A DNA stretch of 34,486 bases from an uncultured Bacteroidales bacterium (GCA_947305795.1 CAMZEK010000028.1:1-34486); one strand, 5' to 3'. Shown: positions 22,378-30,656, counted from the first letter of the stretch. The notes: generated by a model not told the origin, from the letters alone. Numbers and translations: made by a program.

Positions 22378-22530
22378 TTGGGTTCTTACCAAAGATTAAT
22401 AGGGAACCCCGTGAAAATCGGGGGCTATGCCCGTAGCTGTAAGTTCCACCAAGGTCTGCGACACCTATGTCACTGATATTCGTTATCGGGAAGACGCCGC
22501 AGGCTGGAACAAGCCAGAAGACCTGCCCTT
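22378..22530 (+). promoter_or_regulatory. Cobalamin (B12) riboswitch
   Basis: Family landmarks appear in order: GGTTCTTACC near 22381, AATAGGGAACCCCGTGAAAA (22399-22418) with its CGGGG complement, GCCCGTAGCTGTAAG, TGTCACTGA, CGGGAAGACGCCGCAGG, and the B12 box AAGCCAGAAGACCTGCC at 22511-22527. It binds adenosyl- or related cobalamin and normally lowers expression of the downstream gene. What follows here is a leader of about 125 bases, a truncated CoA-transferase reading frame at 22655 and then the marC-type gene at 22912. The switch-off structure (terminator or blocked start) could not be assigned with confidence. Confidence 0.9.
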
Positions 22531-22654
22531 TTCCAATATTCGCAGCTTTCGGGAACAAGAGCTTGGGAATCAAAGGGAAACGCATCGGCTTCCTGTTTTT
22601 CCATTTTGTCCTCTTGCTGCTGTTTTTGAAGTTGAACAAGTAACAACTGTGTTT

Positions 22655-22900
22655 ATGAAGAAACAGTATCAAGCAGTTACGGCTGAGGAGGCCGTCAAAG
22701 TCATTAAGTCGGGCGACCACGTCCACATCAGTTCGGTATCAAATGTGCCGCAATGCCTCGTGAAGGCTCTATGCGACAGAGACCACATTTTCATTACCTC
22801 TGGAATATTATCGGATAATTGGCAAGGGATTTCGAGACACGAGACACGAGGCGGGGTTGGTCACGTGACCCGTAGTCTCGATTCCCGAGTCAATTTATAA
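22655..22900 (+). pseudogene. Truncated acetyl-CoA hydrolase/transferase N-terminus
   Basis: An 81-codon frame beginning MKKQYQAVTAEEAVKVIKSG and DHVHISSVSNVPQCLVKALC, which matches the N-terminus of acetyl-CoA hydrolase / 4-hydroxybutyrate CoA-transferase family proteins (normally about 430-500 residues). The match stops at about codon 42 (near 22781). The remaining 39 codons are unrelated and include a repeat- and palindrome-rich stretch (22833-22880). All catalytic regions are missing, so it is a remnant. Full-length relatives act in propionate/succinate CoA exchange, next to the B12-dependent methylmalonyl-CoA pathway, which explains the riboswitch upstream. Confidence 0.75.
22833..22880. 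repeat. Direct and inverted repeats at the truncation point (possible recombination scar)
   Basis: CGAGACA is repeated at 22833-22839 and 22840-22846, followed by CGAG. CGAGAC at 22840-22845 pairs with GTCTCG at 22875-22880, and the perfect 12-base palindrome GGTCACGTGACC (22859-22870) lies between. The block sits where homology to CoA-transferase has already ended and 32 bases before the marC-type gene. Confidence 0.55.
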
Positions 22901-22911
22901 CTAAAACAGCC

Positions 22912-23508
22912 ATGTTCAAAAGCATCAATTTTGTAGAGATATTCAGCTCCTTCATCGTGATGGCGGCCATCATCGACATCTTTGGCTCCATCCCGATTTT
23001 CATGAGCATGAAGGAGCAACACAAGACCATCAAGGCGGGACAGGCCTGTCTGACGGCCTTGGGCTTGTTTCTGGCGTTCTTCTTCGCGGGCGACGCCTTG
23101 TTGAAACTTTTCGGCATCGATGCGGCTTCGTTTGCTGTCGCTGGTTCTTTCGTACTTTTCATTCTAGCCGTTGAGATGATTTTGGGTCGTGAAATCATCA
23201 AAAACGATGGTGGCAAGAGCGGAGCCAGCATCGTGCCGATAGCCTTCCCGCTGATAGCGGGACCAGGCGCGCTGACGGCCTTGCTCTCCCTGCGCGCCGA
23301 CTATGCCGTTGTCAATATTATCATCGCGCTGTTACTCAACATCTTATTGGATTACATCGTCATCAGCCAACTCGACCGAATCCAAAAACTTTTGGGCGAG
23401 AACCTGATTTTCATTTTGCGGAAGTTCTTCGGTGTCATCCTTTTGGCCATCGCCGTGAACATGTTTGTGAACAACATCTCCGCGATTATTGCGAGTGTGC
23501 CGAAATAA
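22912..23508 (+). CDS. MarC-family (UPF0056) inner-membrane protein
   Basis: A 198-residue membrane protein with six hydrophobic segments. Family hallmarks are FIVMAAIIDIFGSIPIFMSM near the start, a middle FVLFILAVEMILGREI, AFPLIAGPGALTALLSL (the conserved P-x-I-A-G-P block) and FGVILLAIAVNMFVNNI at the end. MarC relatives have an uncertain role, with amino-acid or small-metabolite export suggested for some. It begins 11 bases after the truncated CoA-transferase frame, has no promoter of its own in view, and so probably is transcribed from the riboswitch-controlled promoter at 22361. Confidence 0.9.
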   Translation: MFKSINFVEIFSSFIVMAAIIDIFGSIPIFMSMKEQHKTIKAGQACLTALGLFLAFFFAGDALLKLFGIDAASFAVAGSFVLFILAVEMILGREIIKNDGGKSGASIVPIAFPLIAGPGALTALLSLRADYAVVNIIIALLLNILLDYIVISQLDRIQKLLGENLIFILRKFFGVILLAIAVNMFVNNISAIIASVPK

Positions 23509-23537
23509 TCTTTATATAACTAAAATCCTTGGTGTTG

Positions 23538-23569
23538 GCCAGTGGCGGTCTACTGTCACTGGCTTTTTT
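23538..23569 (+). terminator. Intrinsic terminator after the marC-type gene
   Basis: GCCAGTG 23538-23544 pairs with CACTGGC 23557-23563, followed by six T (23564-23569); 30 bases after the stop at 23508. Confidence 0.85.
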
Positions 23570-23649
23570 GTGACTTCATCGCTCTCGTTGTTGAAGCAGA
23601 ACATATAGCCATCCGTTTCGACATTTCTGTTTCGCACAGTTTTTTTTAG

Positions 23650-23657
23650 TACTTTTG
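23650..23657 (+). promoter_or_regulatory. -7 promoter element TACTTTTG for the ZIP transporter
   Basis: TACTTTTG 11 bases before the ATG at 23669, giving a leader of only a few bases; an ATG two codons later is an alternative start. Confidence 0.6.
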
Positions 23658-23668
23658 CAAACAAATAA

Positions 23669-24451
23669 ATGGTCATGGGTATCACTGTCGGATTATTGAT
23701 TCCATTGTTGGGCACCATGTTAGGAGCTTCGTTTGTTTTTTTCATGAAGAAAGACATGTCGCCGCGCTTGCAGAAATCGCTATTGGGCTTTGCTTCAGGC
23801 GTGATGGTGGCTGCCTCGGTGTGGTCGCTGCTCATTCCTTCCATTGAGATGCGGGCGGATAATGGCAGTTGGTCAGTGTTGCCTGCAGCGATAGGTTTTC
23901 TTGCTGGTGTTGGCTTTTTGCTGCTTTTGGACGAACTGACACCTCACCTGCATCTGGGAGCCAACCAGCCCGAGGGGCCCCATTCAAAGCTCTCTCGCAC
24001 GGCCATGTTGGCATTGGCCGTCACTATCCACAACCTGCCTGAAGGCATGGCGGTGGGTGTGGTGTTTGCTGCTGCATCACAAGGTGCAGAAGGCATTACG
24101 TTGGCCAGTGCCGTAGCGGTGTCGCTCGGCATCGCCATCCAAAACATCCCTGAAGGAGCCATTATCTCCATGCCCATGTGCGCCGAAGGCAATAGCAAGG
24201 GGCGTTCGTTTCTTATCGGCAGCTTGAGCGGTGTGGTGGAGCCGTTGGGCGGTCTGTTGGTGGTACTATTGGCCGCATGGCTCACCCCTATCCTACCCTA
24301 CATGCTAGCCTTTGCAGCCGGTGCCATGTGCTACGTAGTGGTCGAGGAGTTGATCCCCGAGGCTTCTTCGGGCGAACATTCCAACCTCAGCACCATTGGT
24401 TTCGCTGTCGGCTTCGTGCTGATGATGGTTTTGGATGTGGTAATGGGGTGA
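23669..24451 (+). CDS. ZIP-family divalent metal transporter
   Basis: A 260-residue inner-membrane transporter with eight hydrophobic segments, of the GufA/ZupT-like bacterial branch. The metal-binding motifs in helices 4 and 5 are VTIHNLPEGMAVGVV (His, Asn, Glu) and AIQNIPEGAIISMPM (Gln, Asn, Glu). The loop DELTPHLHLGANQPEGPHSK is His-rich, as usual for the family. It takes up zinc, iron or related ions. The gene has its own promoter and is separated from marC by a terminator. No metal-regulator site was recognised. Confidence 0.92.
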   Translation: MVMGITVGLLIPLLGTMLGASFVFFMKKDMSPRLQKSLLGFASGVMVAASVWSLLIPSIEMRADNGSWSVLPAAIGFLAGVGFLLLLDELTPHLHLGANQPEGPHSKLSRTAMLALAVTIHNLPEGMAVGVVFAAASQGAEGITLASAVAVSLGIAIQNIPEGAIISMPMCAEGNSKGRSFLIGSLSGVVEPLGGLLVVLLAAWLTPILPYMLAFAAGAMCYVVVEELIPEASSGEHSNLSTIGFAVGFVLMMVLDVVMG

Positions 24452-24568
24452 TTTGCAACAAAAAGAACATTATGAAATTTGCATTTCTTGCACATTGCTT
24501 TTTTGCCTATATTCAAAAGTGGTATTCCTAAATTTGGCACTATTATCTTGCTGCAAAACATAATATCG

Positions 24569-24576
24569 TATCTTTG
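24569..24576 (+). promoter_or_regulatory. -7 promoter element TATCTTTG for the BspA-like gene
   Basis: Exact TAnnTTTG, 27 bases before the ATG at 24604. Confidence 0.6.
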
Positions 24577-24603
24577 CAGCCTCAAAACTAAACTTACTTA
24601 ATT

Positions 24604-26631
24604 ATGATGAAGAAGAAAATTTACCTCGTTTTATTGTTACTCGCATTCTCAGGCTTCGCCAAGGCGCAAGGGCTCGCATCAACCGCCAACTGGTTTGGAT
24701 ACATATTACCTCCCAGTCCGGCAGAATACCAGTATATCTCTTTTACTATGCAGGATTTAGGGTCGGTGTCCGTTGCGTCGGACGTGATTTCTCCTGTGTC
24801 GACGGCCACCTTTGCCAATGGCTATGTCTGGAGTGTGAATAATGACAACGGCTATAACATTTGCAGGTCAAGCTTTGATGCCGCCAACAATATTATCGGA
24901 GCACCTGAAGTGATGATTGCCAACATCCCATACGTCAACGATATGGCATACAATCCTGCCGACGGATTGATTTACCTCATTACAGAAGAGCACCTGAAAA
25001 GCTTCAATCCGGCTAATCCCACTAACATCCAAGACCATGGCGTGATAGCGCATGATGGCTTCAATCTGGCTATCAACATGGAGGGTAACGCTTATATGAT
25101 AAGCTCTTGGGGTGAGTTTGGTTCATTGAATCTTTCCAATGCACAATTGACCATCATCAGCCCTATTGATTTGCCGATAAAAATGGCTTTTGACATGCTG
25201 ACGGGCGAACTGTTTGGCGCTCATTATGGCAATTTGTATCAGCTTGACCCCAATACTGGAGCTTATACCGTATTGGGCGCGCTCCATGACGGAGGCGATG
25301 GCTATGATCCCACCTGCCTGTTTATGACCTATGGCAGCTCCAATCCATCGGAATTCACGGTCGGTGATTTGAACTATCGTGTGAATGCTGACAATGTATC
25401 CGTAACGGTTACAGGCCATGTCGACGGTTACAATGCCCAAGGAGCCTTGAACATTCCTGAATCGGTGAGTTACGAGGGCCATAATTATGCCGTGACCGTC
25501 ATCGGAAACACCGCTTTCATGTATTGTTTCTATCTGACCAGTTTGACTATCCCGAATTCAGTGACCACCATCGAGGAGGGCGCCTTTGCCTATTGCTCAG
25601 GTTTCACTGGCGATTTGGTGATTCCTAATTCAGTTGTGACCATTGAGCCGAGTGCATTTCACACATGCTATGCTTTTGACGGAGATTTGATTTTAGGGAA
25701 CTCTGTTTCGACTATCGGCGCCTGGGCTTTCAATTCATGCGACGGCTTGACCGGCGTGTTGAACATTCCGAGCAACGTGACAACCATTGGCGAAGACGCT
25801 TTCGTGTATTGTAATTTCAGCGGCATTGTGGTCGACCCAGAAAGCCCCACTTATGACTCCAGAAACGATTGCAACGCCATTATTTTGACTAGCACGAACG
25901 AGTTGGTCACAGGCTGCAAGAATACGGTTATTCCCAATACCGTCACTGCCATTGGCAACAACGCGTTCAAGGGCATCAGGGGGATGACATCAATTGAAAT
26001 CCCGAGTTCGGTAGTTTCCATCGGTAACAACGCTTTTGCCACATGCTTTGATTTGACGGGTGACTTGGTGATTCCGAATTCGGTGACTCATATTGGGGAG
26101 AGCGCGTTTTTCCAGTGCGAAGGATTAGATGGGAAGTTGACATTAGGCGAATCCGTTTCTTACATCGGCGACTGGGCTTTCAGAAGGTGCTCACACATTT
26201 CGGAGGCAGTTTCTTTGGCGGCCACCCCTGCCACACTTGGAAACGATTTGGGCGGCATGGTGTTTGCCGAATTTGGCATTCCCGTCCTTACCGTTCCTTG
26301 TGAATGCAGCGATGCTTATCGGAACTCCGCTTGGTACGACCCATACGGAATGGTTGGTTTCTATGAATTCATTGAAGATTGCAGCGCGGTTTCGGAAAAC
26401 GAGCCTGTTGTTACAGCGGTTTATCCCAATCCGACATACGGCAAGGTAAAAATCGAGACTGAGAGCATCCAGAGCATCACCATTTTCAATATCCTTGGAG
26501 AAAAAGTACATGAAAGCACCGCCAATGGCGATGTCTTTGAATATGACTTCAGCCAGCAAAAAGCCGGCATGTATTTAATCAAGGTTGAGACAGCGAAGGG
26601 CGTTGAAACGAAGCAGGTGACGGTTTTGTAA
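24604..26631 (+). CDS. T9SS-secreted BspA-like leucine-rich-repeat protein
   Basis: A 675-residue surface protein in four parts. The signal peptide MMKKKIYLVLLLLAFSGFAKA comes first. A propeller-like domain covers about residues 25-245 (VNDMAYNPADGLIYLITEEH, MAFDMLTGELFGAHYGNLYQ). From about 290 to 570 there are LRR_5/BspA repeats of about 23-28 residues built on IPNSVTTIEEGAFAYC, IPNSVVTIEPSAFHTC and IPNSVTHIGESAFFQC. The T9SS type A sorting domain (AVYPNPTYGKVKIET ... QKAGMYLIKVETAKG) ends the protein. BspA-like proteins bind host or bacterial surfaces. The N-terminal domain has a paralogue in the gene at 29248-30594. Confidence 0.88.
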   Translation: MMKKKIYLVLLLLAFSGFAKAQGLASTANWFGYILPPSPAEYQYISFTMQDLGSVSVASDVISPVSTATFANGYVWSVNNDNGYNICRSSFDAANNIIGAPEVMIANIPYVNDMAYNPADGLIYLITEEHLKSFNPANPTNIQDHGVIAHDGFNLAINMEGNAYMISSWGEFGSLNLSNAQLTIISPIDLPIKMAFDMLTGELFGAHYGNLYQLDPNTGAYTVLGALHDGGDGYDPTCLFMTYGSSNPSEFTVGDLNYRVNADNVSVTVTGHVDGYNAQGALNIPESVSYEGHNYAVTVIGNTAFMYCFYLTSLTIPNSVTTIEEGAFAYCSGFTGDLVIPNSVVTIEPSAFHTCYAFDGDLILGNSVSTIGAWAFNSCDGLTGVLNIPSNVTTIGEDAFVYCNFSGIVVDPESPTYDSRNDCNAIILTSTNELVTGCKNTVIPNTVTAIGNNAFKGIRGMTSIEIPSSVVSIGNNAFATCFDLTGDLVIPNSVTHIGESAFFQCEGLDGKLTLGESVSYIGDWAFRRCSHISEAVSLAATPATLGNDLGGMVFAEFGIPVLTVPCECSDAYRNSAWYDPYGMVGFYEFIEDCSAVSENEPVVTAVYPNPTYGKVKIETESIQSITIFNILGEKVHESTANGDVFEYDFSQQKAGMYLIKVETAKGVETKQVTVL

Positions 26632-26665
26632 ACTGTTTTTATTGCTATGAGCTGCGGCTTTTTTG

Positions 26666-26673
26666 TACTTTTG
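26666..26673 (+). promoter_or_regulatory. -7 promoter element TACTTTTG for the peptidase/hydrolase fusion
   Basis: Exact TAnnTTTG, 40 bases before the ATG at 26714. Confidence 0.6.
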
Positions 26674-26713
26674 CAGCAAATCTAGGATTCAACGAAGTTA
26701 ATTTCAGCTCAAA

Positions 26714-28408
26714 ATGCAAAAAGCCAATATCATCCTATTATTGCTAATCGCCTGCATCATGGCATCTTGCGGCGATTCCAACACAAGGTATGTCAAGAAA
26801 GCCGTCTGCATCATGGACAAGAACGGCATCTATGCCCAAGGCCCTGAATGGGAGCAAGCCAAGTTAGCGGCACTGGCGACATCTCCTTCATCGCTGGGAG
26901 AAGCGCAGGAGATCGTCATTCAAGCTGGTAAAGTGGCCGGAGGCAAGCATACTTTCCTGATGACGTCAGATGAAGTTACGGAAAACAACACCTCCGCTTG
27001 GGAGATGCCAACGGTTGAGCTTTTGGAAGAAGGCATTGCTGTCATCAAATTACCGCCTTTTTCGGGCAATGAGGAAGAGGGTATACAGTATGCCAACACG
27101 GTGTTGGACGCACTCCCCGACACGTTAAAAGGCGCCATAATCGACCTGCGTGGTAACCGTGGAGGCAACATGTATCCAATGATTGCCGCAGTGCATCGTT
27201 TCTTGCCCGACGATATCATCTTGCAATTGCGAACCCGCAAATTCAACATGGAAATCAATGTTGACTACGTGACGAGAGTGGCTAAGGTGGAACGACAAGC
27301 GGCTATGGATTGTCCCGTGGCACTTCTGACCGACGAGTGGACCGGAAGTTCGGGCGAGGCCGTCTTGCTTTGCTTCCGTGGATTGGAAAACACACGCACA
27401 TTTGGCTTTCCTACTGCTGGCTATGCCTCTTGCAACCAGCCGTTTATGCTCCCTGACGGCTCGCAACTTGTGCTTACCACCGGAACCGATATCGCCCGCA
27501 CTGGCGAAGAATTTTGCGACGACCCTATCCAGCCTGATGTGCTGACCGAAACACCTTTTGAGGACGCATTGGAATGGCTCAACAAAATGAAGTCAGGATT
27601 TGTCACTATCGACGACAGCATCAAAGTGCATTATAAGATTTGGAACCCCTCAGCCGAACAGGAGGCAAAGACCCTCTGCTTCGTTCACGGATTCGGTTGC
27701 GACATGAACACATGGGAGAAACAGTTTGAGGCGTTCCGCGATGAAGACATGCAACTCGTGTTCATCGACCTGCCTGGCTATGGATTGAGCGACAAGCCGC
27801 AAGTGGACTACACTTTCGATTTCTTCGCCCATGCCATCAACGAGGTGTTGAATGTAAACAAAATCAAGGATGCGGTCTTTGTGGGACACAGCCTCGGTAC
27901 ACCCGTATGCCGCCATACGCTGATGACCACCGACCATAGTGGTGCTTTGGTGGATGTTGACGGCGTCTATTGCTTCTACGACGGCACCGAGACCCCCGAA
28001 TATGTAGAGGCTATCAACCAATTCGGCCATGCTTTCGACGGCCCCGACTGTCGCGAGGTCATCATGGGATTCGTCTCGTCGCTGGCAGGCCCCGACACAC
28101 CGCAAGAAGTCACTAATTATGCAATGTCGGTAATGCCTGAAACGCCCCAATACGTAGCCTCCAGCACCATGCAACACCTTGTGGAGCGTGAGTGGTGGCC
28201 AAACACGCAGCTTACCATCCCCGTGATGGTTATCTGCACACAAAATAGTGGCCTGGAGCCCGATAACGAGCAGAAGATGCGGGCACTCTACCCCAATCTT
28301 GACTACATCGAGTTGACTACTTGCGGCCACTTCATCCACATGGAGCAGCCTGAGATGTTCAACGAAAAATTGAAGGTTTTCATTTGTGATAACAAACAGG
28401 TTGAGTAA
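26714..28408 (+). CDS. Lipoprotein fusing an S41 peptidase domain to an alpha/beta-hydrolase
   Basis: 564 residues. MQKANIILLLLIACIMASCG has a lipobox with Cys19. Residues 100-280 are an S41 (C-terminal-processing/tricorn-like) core: GIAVIKLPPFSGNEEEGIQY, KGAIIDLRGNRGGNMYPM and LLTDEWTGSSGEAVLLCFRG, with the catalytic Ser at 212 or 213. Residues 295-560 are an alpha/beta-hydrolase: oxyanion CFVHGFGCD, nucleophile FVGHSLGTPV (Ser393) and His539 in TTCGHFIHMEQPE. The usual acid after strand 6 is not clear (ICTQNSGLEPDNE). No PDZ domain is seen. The protein probably sits in the periplasm or on the surface. The two activities in one chain suggest processing of one substrate, such as a peptide ester. 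Confidence 0.85.
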   Translation: MQKANIILLLLIACIMASCGDSNTRYVKKAVCIMDKNGIYAQGPEWEQAKLAALATSPSSLGEAQEIVIQAGKVAGGKHTFLMTSDEVTENNTSAWEMPTVELLEEGIAVIKLPPFSGNEEEGIQYANTVLDALPDTLKGAIIDLRGNRGGNMYPMIAAVHRFLPDDIILQLRTRKFNMEINVDYVTRVAKVERQAAMDCPVALLTDEWTGSSGEAVLLCFRGLENTRTFGFPTAGYASCNQPFMLPDGSQLVLTTGTDIARTGEEFCDDPIQPDVLTETPFEDALEWLNKMKSGFVTIDDSIKVHYKIWNPSAEQEAKTLCFVHGFGCDMNTWEKQFEAFRDEDMQLVFIDLPGYGLSDKPQVDYTFDFFAHAINEVLNVNKIKDAVFVGHSLGTPVCRHTLMTTDHSGALVDVDGVYCFYDGTETPEYVEAINQFGHAFDGPDCREVIMGFVSSLAGPDTPQEVTNYAMSVMPETPQYVASSTMQHLVEREWWPNTQLTIPVMVICTQNSGLEPDNEQKMRALYPNLDYIELTTCGHFIHMEQPEMFNEKLKVFICDNKQVE

Positions 28409-28447
28409 ATCATCTGTCCCAATGTTAGAAAACTCGATTTAGAATAA

Positions 28448-29188
28448 ATGAAGAAATACAAACCCGTCATCATCATCTTCGCCGTTTTGCTCGCCATCTG
28501 CTGCATATTGGCGATATCGTCACGTTCAATTATCAGGGGCTTGCGAACCGATGGAAAGTACGGTCCCGATATCTTTAGCTTCGAGAAACGCGAGGTTGAC
28601 ACGATTGCTAATGGCGAAGTGGCATTTATTCCAGTACTGTTTGAGCAGCTGAGCGGTCCTTGGGAACTATGCAACAACGATGAAAAATCTATCCAAATAA
28701 TGTGCGAGGACATTCATTCTCAATACCCTGAAGCCACTTTGCAAGATGTTTATAAGACCTGCTATCAGGACTATTTTGGCGCCGAGCATCTGATGAGCGA
28801 CACGGCGGCGGCACAACAATACCTTCAAAGTGAATTTGAAGAATGTCGCCATACTGACATGAGCCTAATGCCCAAGCGAGAGCCGACAGGATTCAGGCAT
28901 CGTTTTACTCGCATCAACCTTGCTTGTGTAGTTGATAGAGAACTGACTGAAGAACAGTTGCTTGCCCTATTCATTGACGCGGCAAGCAAGGATAACGCTT
29001 TTGGCGATGCATGGGCGGAGGAATGGCAGAAAATTGAGCGCATCGCCCTGCGGGTTTGCCCCGATTGGGCCAATGAACCGCTGCAAACCGAACTCCGATT
29101 GGCGGCGGAAGGCAACCACGCCGTTAGGCATAGCGAGGCTTTCAGGAAAGCTTACAATCCTCATTATCGGATTGTTAGGGCAGAATGA
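28448..29188 (+). CDS. Membrane-anchored protein of unknown function
   Basis: 246 residues. An N-terminal membrane anchor (PVIIIFAVLLAICCILAISS) is followed by a soluble extracytoplasmic domain with no recognised family. It contains YPEATLQDVYKTCYQDYFGA, EHLMSDTAAAQQYL and a C-terminal AFRKAYNPHYRIVRAE. The body is rich in Glu, Cys and aromatic residues, with eight Cys in all. It starts 39 bases after the peptidase/hydrolase fusion with no promoter of its own, so it is probably second in that operon. I recall similar unnamed proteins in Bacteroidales but cannot assign a role. Confidence 0.7.
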   Translation: MKKYKPVIIIFAVLLAICCILAISSRSIIRGLRTDGKYGPDIFSFEKREVDTIANGEVAFIPVLFEQLSGPWELCNNDEKSIQIMCEDIHSQYPEATLQDVYKTCYQDYFGAEHLMSDTAAAQQYLQSEFEECRHTDMSLMPKREPTGFRHRFTRINLACVVDRELTEEQLLALFIDAASKDNAFGDAWAEEWQKIERIALRVCPDWANEPLQTELRLAAEGNHAVRHSEAFRKAYNPHYRIVRAE

Positions 29189-29247
29189 ATGGTTTCTCTT
29201 GCGGAGGTTCTGTTTTCCACTTATCGGGAAAAAGCGTGCTGCTATTA

Positions 29248-30594
29248 TTACTTCTTCACGAACCTCACCGTACAACCCTCAGCTTTGATGGCATAGAGGC
29301 CAGGAACTAAGTTGCTCACATCGAGTTTGCCTTCGTAACGTTTCTGCATCACCATACGACCCGTCATGTCGAAAACGCTGACGCTTGCACCGTCCATGAC
29401 ATCCAAATGGAGTATGTTGTCGGCGGGATTCGGCCAAATGGCAATGCTTTCCGCAGTCTGTTCGGCAATGCTGGTAGGATTGGTTATTTGGAAATAAATA
29501 GTCAAAGCCATGTAATTTCCGTTCCACATCACATAACTGCCACTCGGATTGAAGGGAGATGAATCCCCATTATAATAAACCGTAAGATTCCCATCAAAAG
29601 CGAAACCGTCTTCAGGTAGAAATCTAATACCCATCTGATAGAAAACATCATCTCGGTCAAACAGGTCTTCTTCTTCAAGTGAACCGCCACCCCATGGCAC
29701 TGAGTCGTTGCGATACCACCACCGCACCTCGTCTATAACATAGTGGGCATCTGAAGGCAGTTCCAAATCGAAATCAGGGTGCTCACCCCAGGCTGGAGCT
29801 GTGTAACCTTCCACATAAATTGCATCGATAATCTCGGGCTGGGTTGCTTGCGGCACCATGAACAAGCCGGTAAGCTGCGTTCCAAGGCCAATCTCGCCAA
29901 GTGAAGTCGTCGCACCTGTTTCTGTATCCACCTGGTACAATCCGTGGTCGCTCGAAGTGGAAAACTGCGCCCAATAAAGCTCGTTGGTGTCGAGGTCGAA
30001 GGCCATGCTTTGCGTGTACCACACCTCTTTGCCCGTAGGTCCGACCAAGGTGGTGGCTGCATTGTTGAGATCTATTTCATATAAGTTACCACTCTCGTAA
30101 GCCACGCCGTAGGCCTGTCCTTGGCCATTGGTGGCAAGCGTCCACAGCCTCACATCAAAATCCCCAACGACTTCAATCTCCGAGGGCGTGGTGAGATTGG
30201 AGCGTTTCAAGTAACTGTAGTACTGGCTGTCCTGACATAAATAATACATCATCCCATCCACGGGATTATAGGCCATGTCGATGTACAAGTTGTATTGTTC
30301 CAATGCCGGCACAACCGTCTCATAATCGCCGAGGGTCTGCGTCTCCTCGTCAAAAGGTGCTTTGCAGAGGCTTCTTGTCATGGTGACAAACCACACATAC
30401 CCATCCACATAGGTCGCGGCCCAAAGTTCGGGGAACGTTTCGGAAACTGCCTGTACCTCATTGGGGTTCTGCGAGGTAAAGGTGATGAATTTGTTCTGCC
30501 AATTTTCACCATTGAAACAAGTACGGGCATAGCCGTACCATTGGGTGTTTTGTGCATTGGCGATGCTGAAAATGGCCGTCAGCACTACGGTCAT
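29248..30594 (-). CDS. T9SS-secreted propeller-like protein with damaged or shifted start
   Basis: 448 residues from the ATG at 30594. The short signal is MTVVLTAIFSIANAQ. The N-terminal domain (about 20-250) is paralogous to that of the BspA-like protein: ATYVDGYVWFVTMTRSLCKA, YIDMAYNPVDGMMYYLCQ and MAFDLDTNELYWAQF. A second beta domain (about 255-365) holds GYTAPAWGEHPDFDLELPSD and RFLPEDGFAFDGNLTVYYNG. The T9SS sorting domain (IWPNPADNILHLDVM ... LVPGLYAIKAEG) ends it. Upstream and in frame, ATG AAA TGA begins at 30618, so the native start seems to be 30618 with a nonsense third codon. The present start lacks the usual basic residues of a signal peptide. Confidence 0.8.
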   Translation of the reverse strand: MTVVLTAIFSIANAQNTQWYGYARTCFNGENWQNKFITFTSQNPNEVQAVSETFPELWAATYVDGYVWFVTMTRSLCKAPFDEETQTLGDYETVVPALEQYNLYIDMAYNPVDGMMYYLCQDSQYYSYLKRSNLTTPSEIEVVGDFDVRLWTLATNGQGQAYGVAYESGNLYEIDLNNAATTLVGPTGKEVWYTQSMAFDLDTNELYWAQFSTSSDHGLYQVDTETGATTSLGEIGLGTQLTGLFMVPQATQPEIIDAIYVEGYTAPAWGEHPDFDLELPSDAHYVIDEVRWWYRNDSVPWGGGSLEEEDLFDRDDVFYQMGIRFLPEDGFAFDGNLTVYYNGDSSPFNPSGSYVMWNGNYMALTIYFQITNPTSIAEQTAESIAIWPNPADNILHLDVMDGASVSVFDMTGRMVMQKRYEGKLDVSNLVPGLYAIKAEGCTVRFVKK

Positions 30595-30648
30595 CCAAAT
30601 ACGTAAAGATCATTTCATATCGTTAAAGGTTAATTTGATTTCTTGCGG

Positions 30649-30656
30649 CAAAAGTA
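30649..30656 (-). promoter_or_regulatory. -7 promoter element TACTTTTG for the propeller-like gene
   Basis: TACTTTTG on the minus strand, 30 bases before the ATG at 30618 and 54 before the ATG at 30594; the spacing favours 30618 as the original start. Confidence 0.6.

Noticed and set aside
22087..22476. A 129-codon plus-strand frame over the repeats and riboswitch
   Set aside because: It covers two copies of a palindromic repeat, a promoter and the riboswitch core; no protein-like pattern.
22427..22654. Extending the CoA-transferase fragment upstream to an ATG at 22427
   Set aside because: The frame is open, but this part lies inside the cobalamin riboswitch, and similarity to the enzyme begins only at the ATG at 22655.
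22361..22911. A mobile element carrying the riboswitch
   Set aside because: Repeats are present, but no transposase, terminal inverted repeats or target duplication could be found; a simple deletion explains the remnant.
21680..30618. General reassignment of TGA to Trp
   Set aside because: Two genes have an in-frame TGA, but pyrG, the phosphatidyltransferase and others end at TGA in normal positions, so TGA is a stop in this genome.
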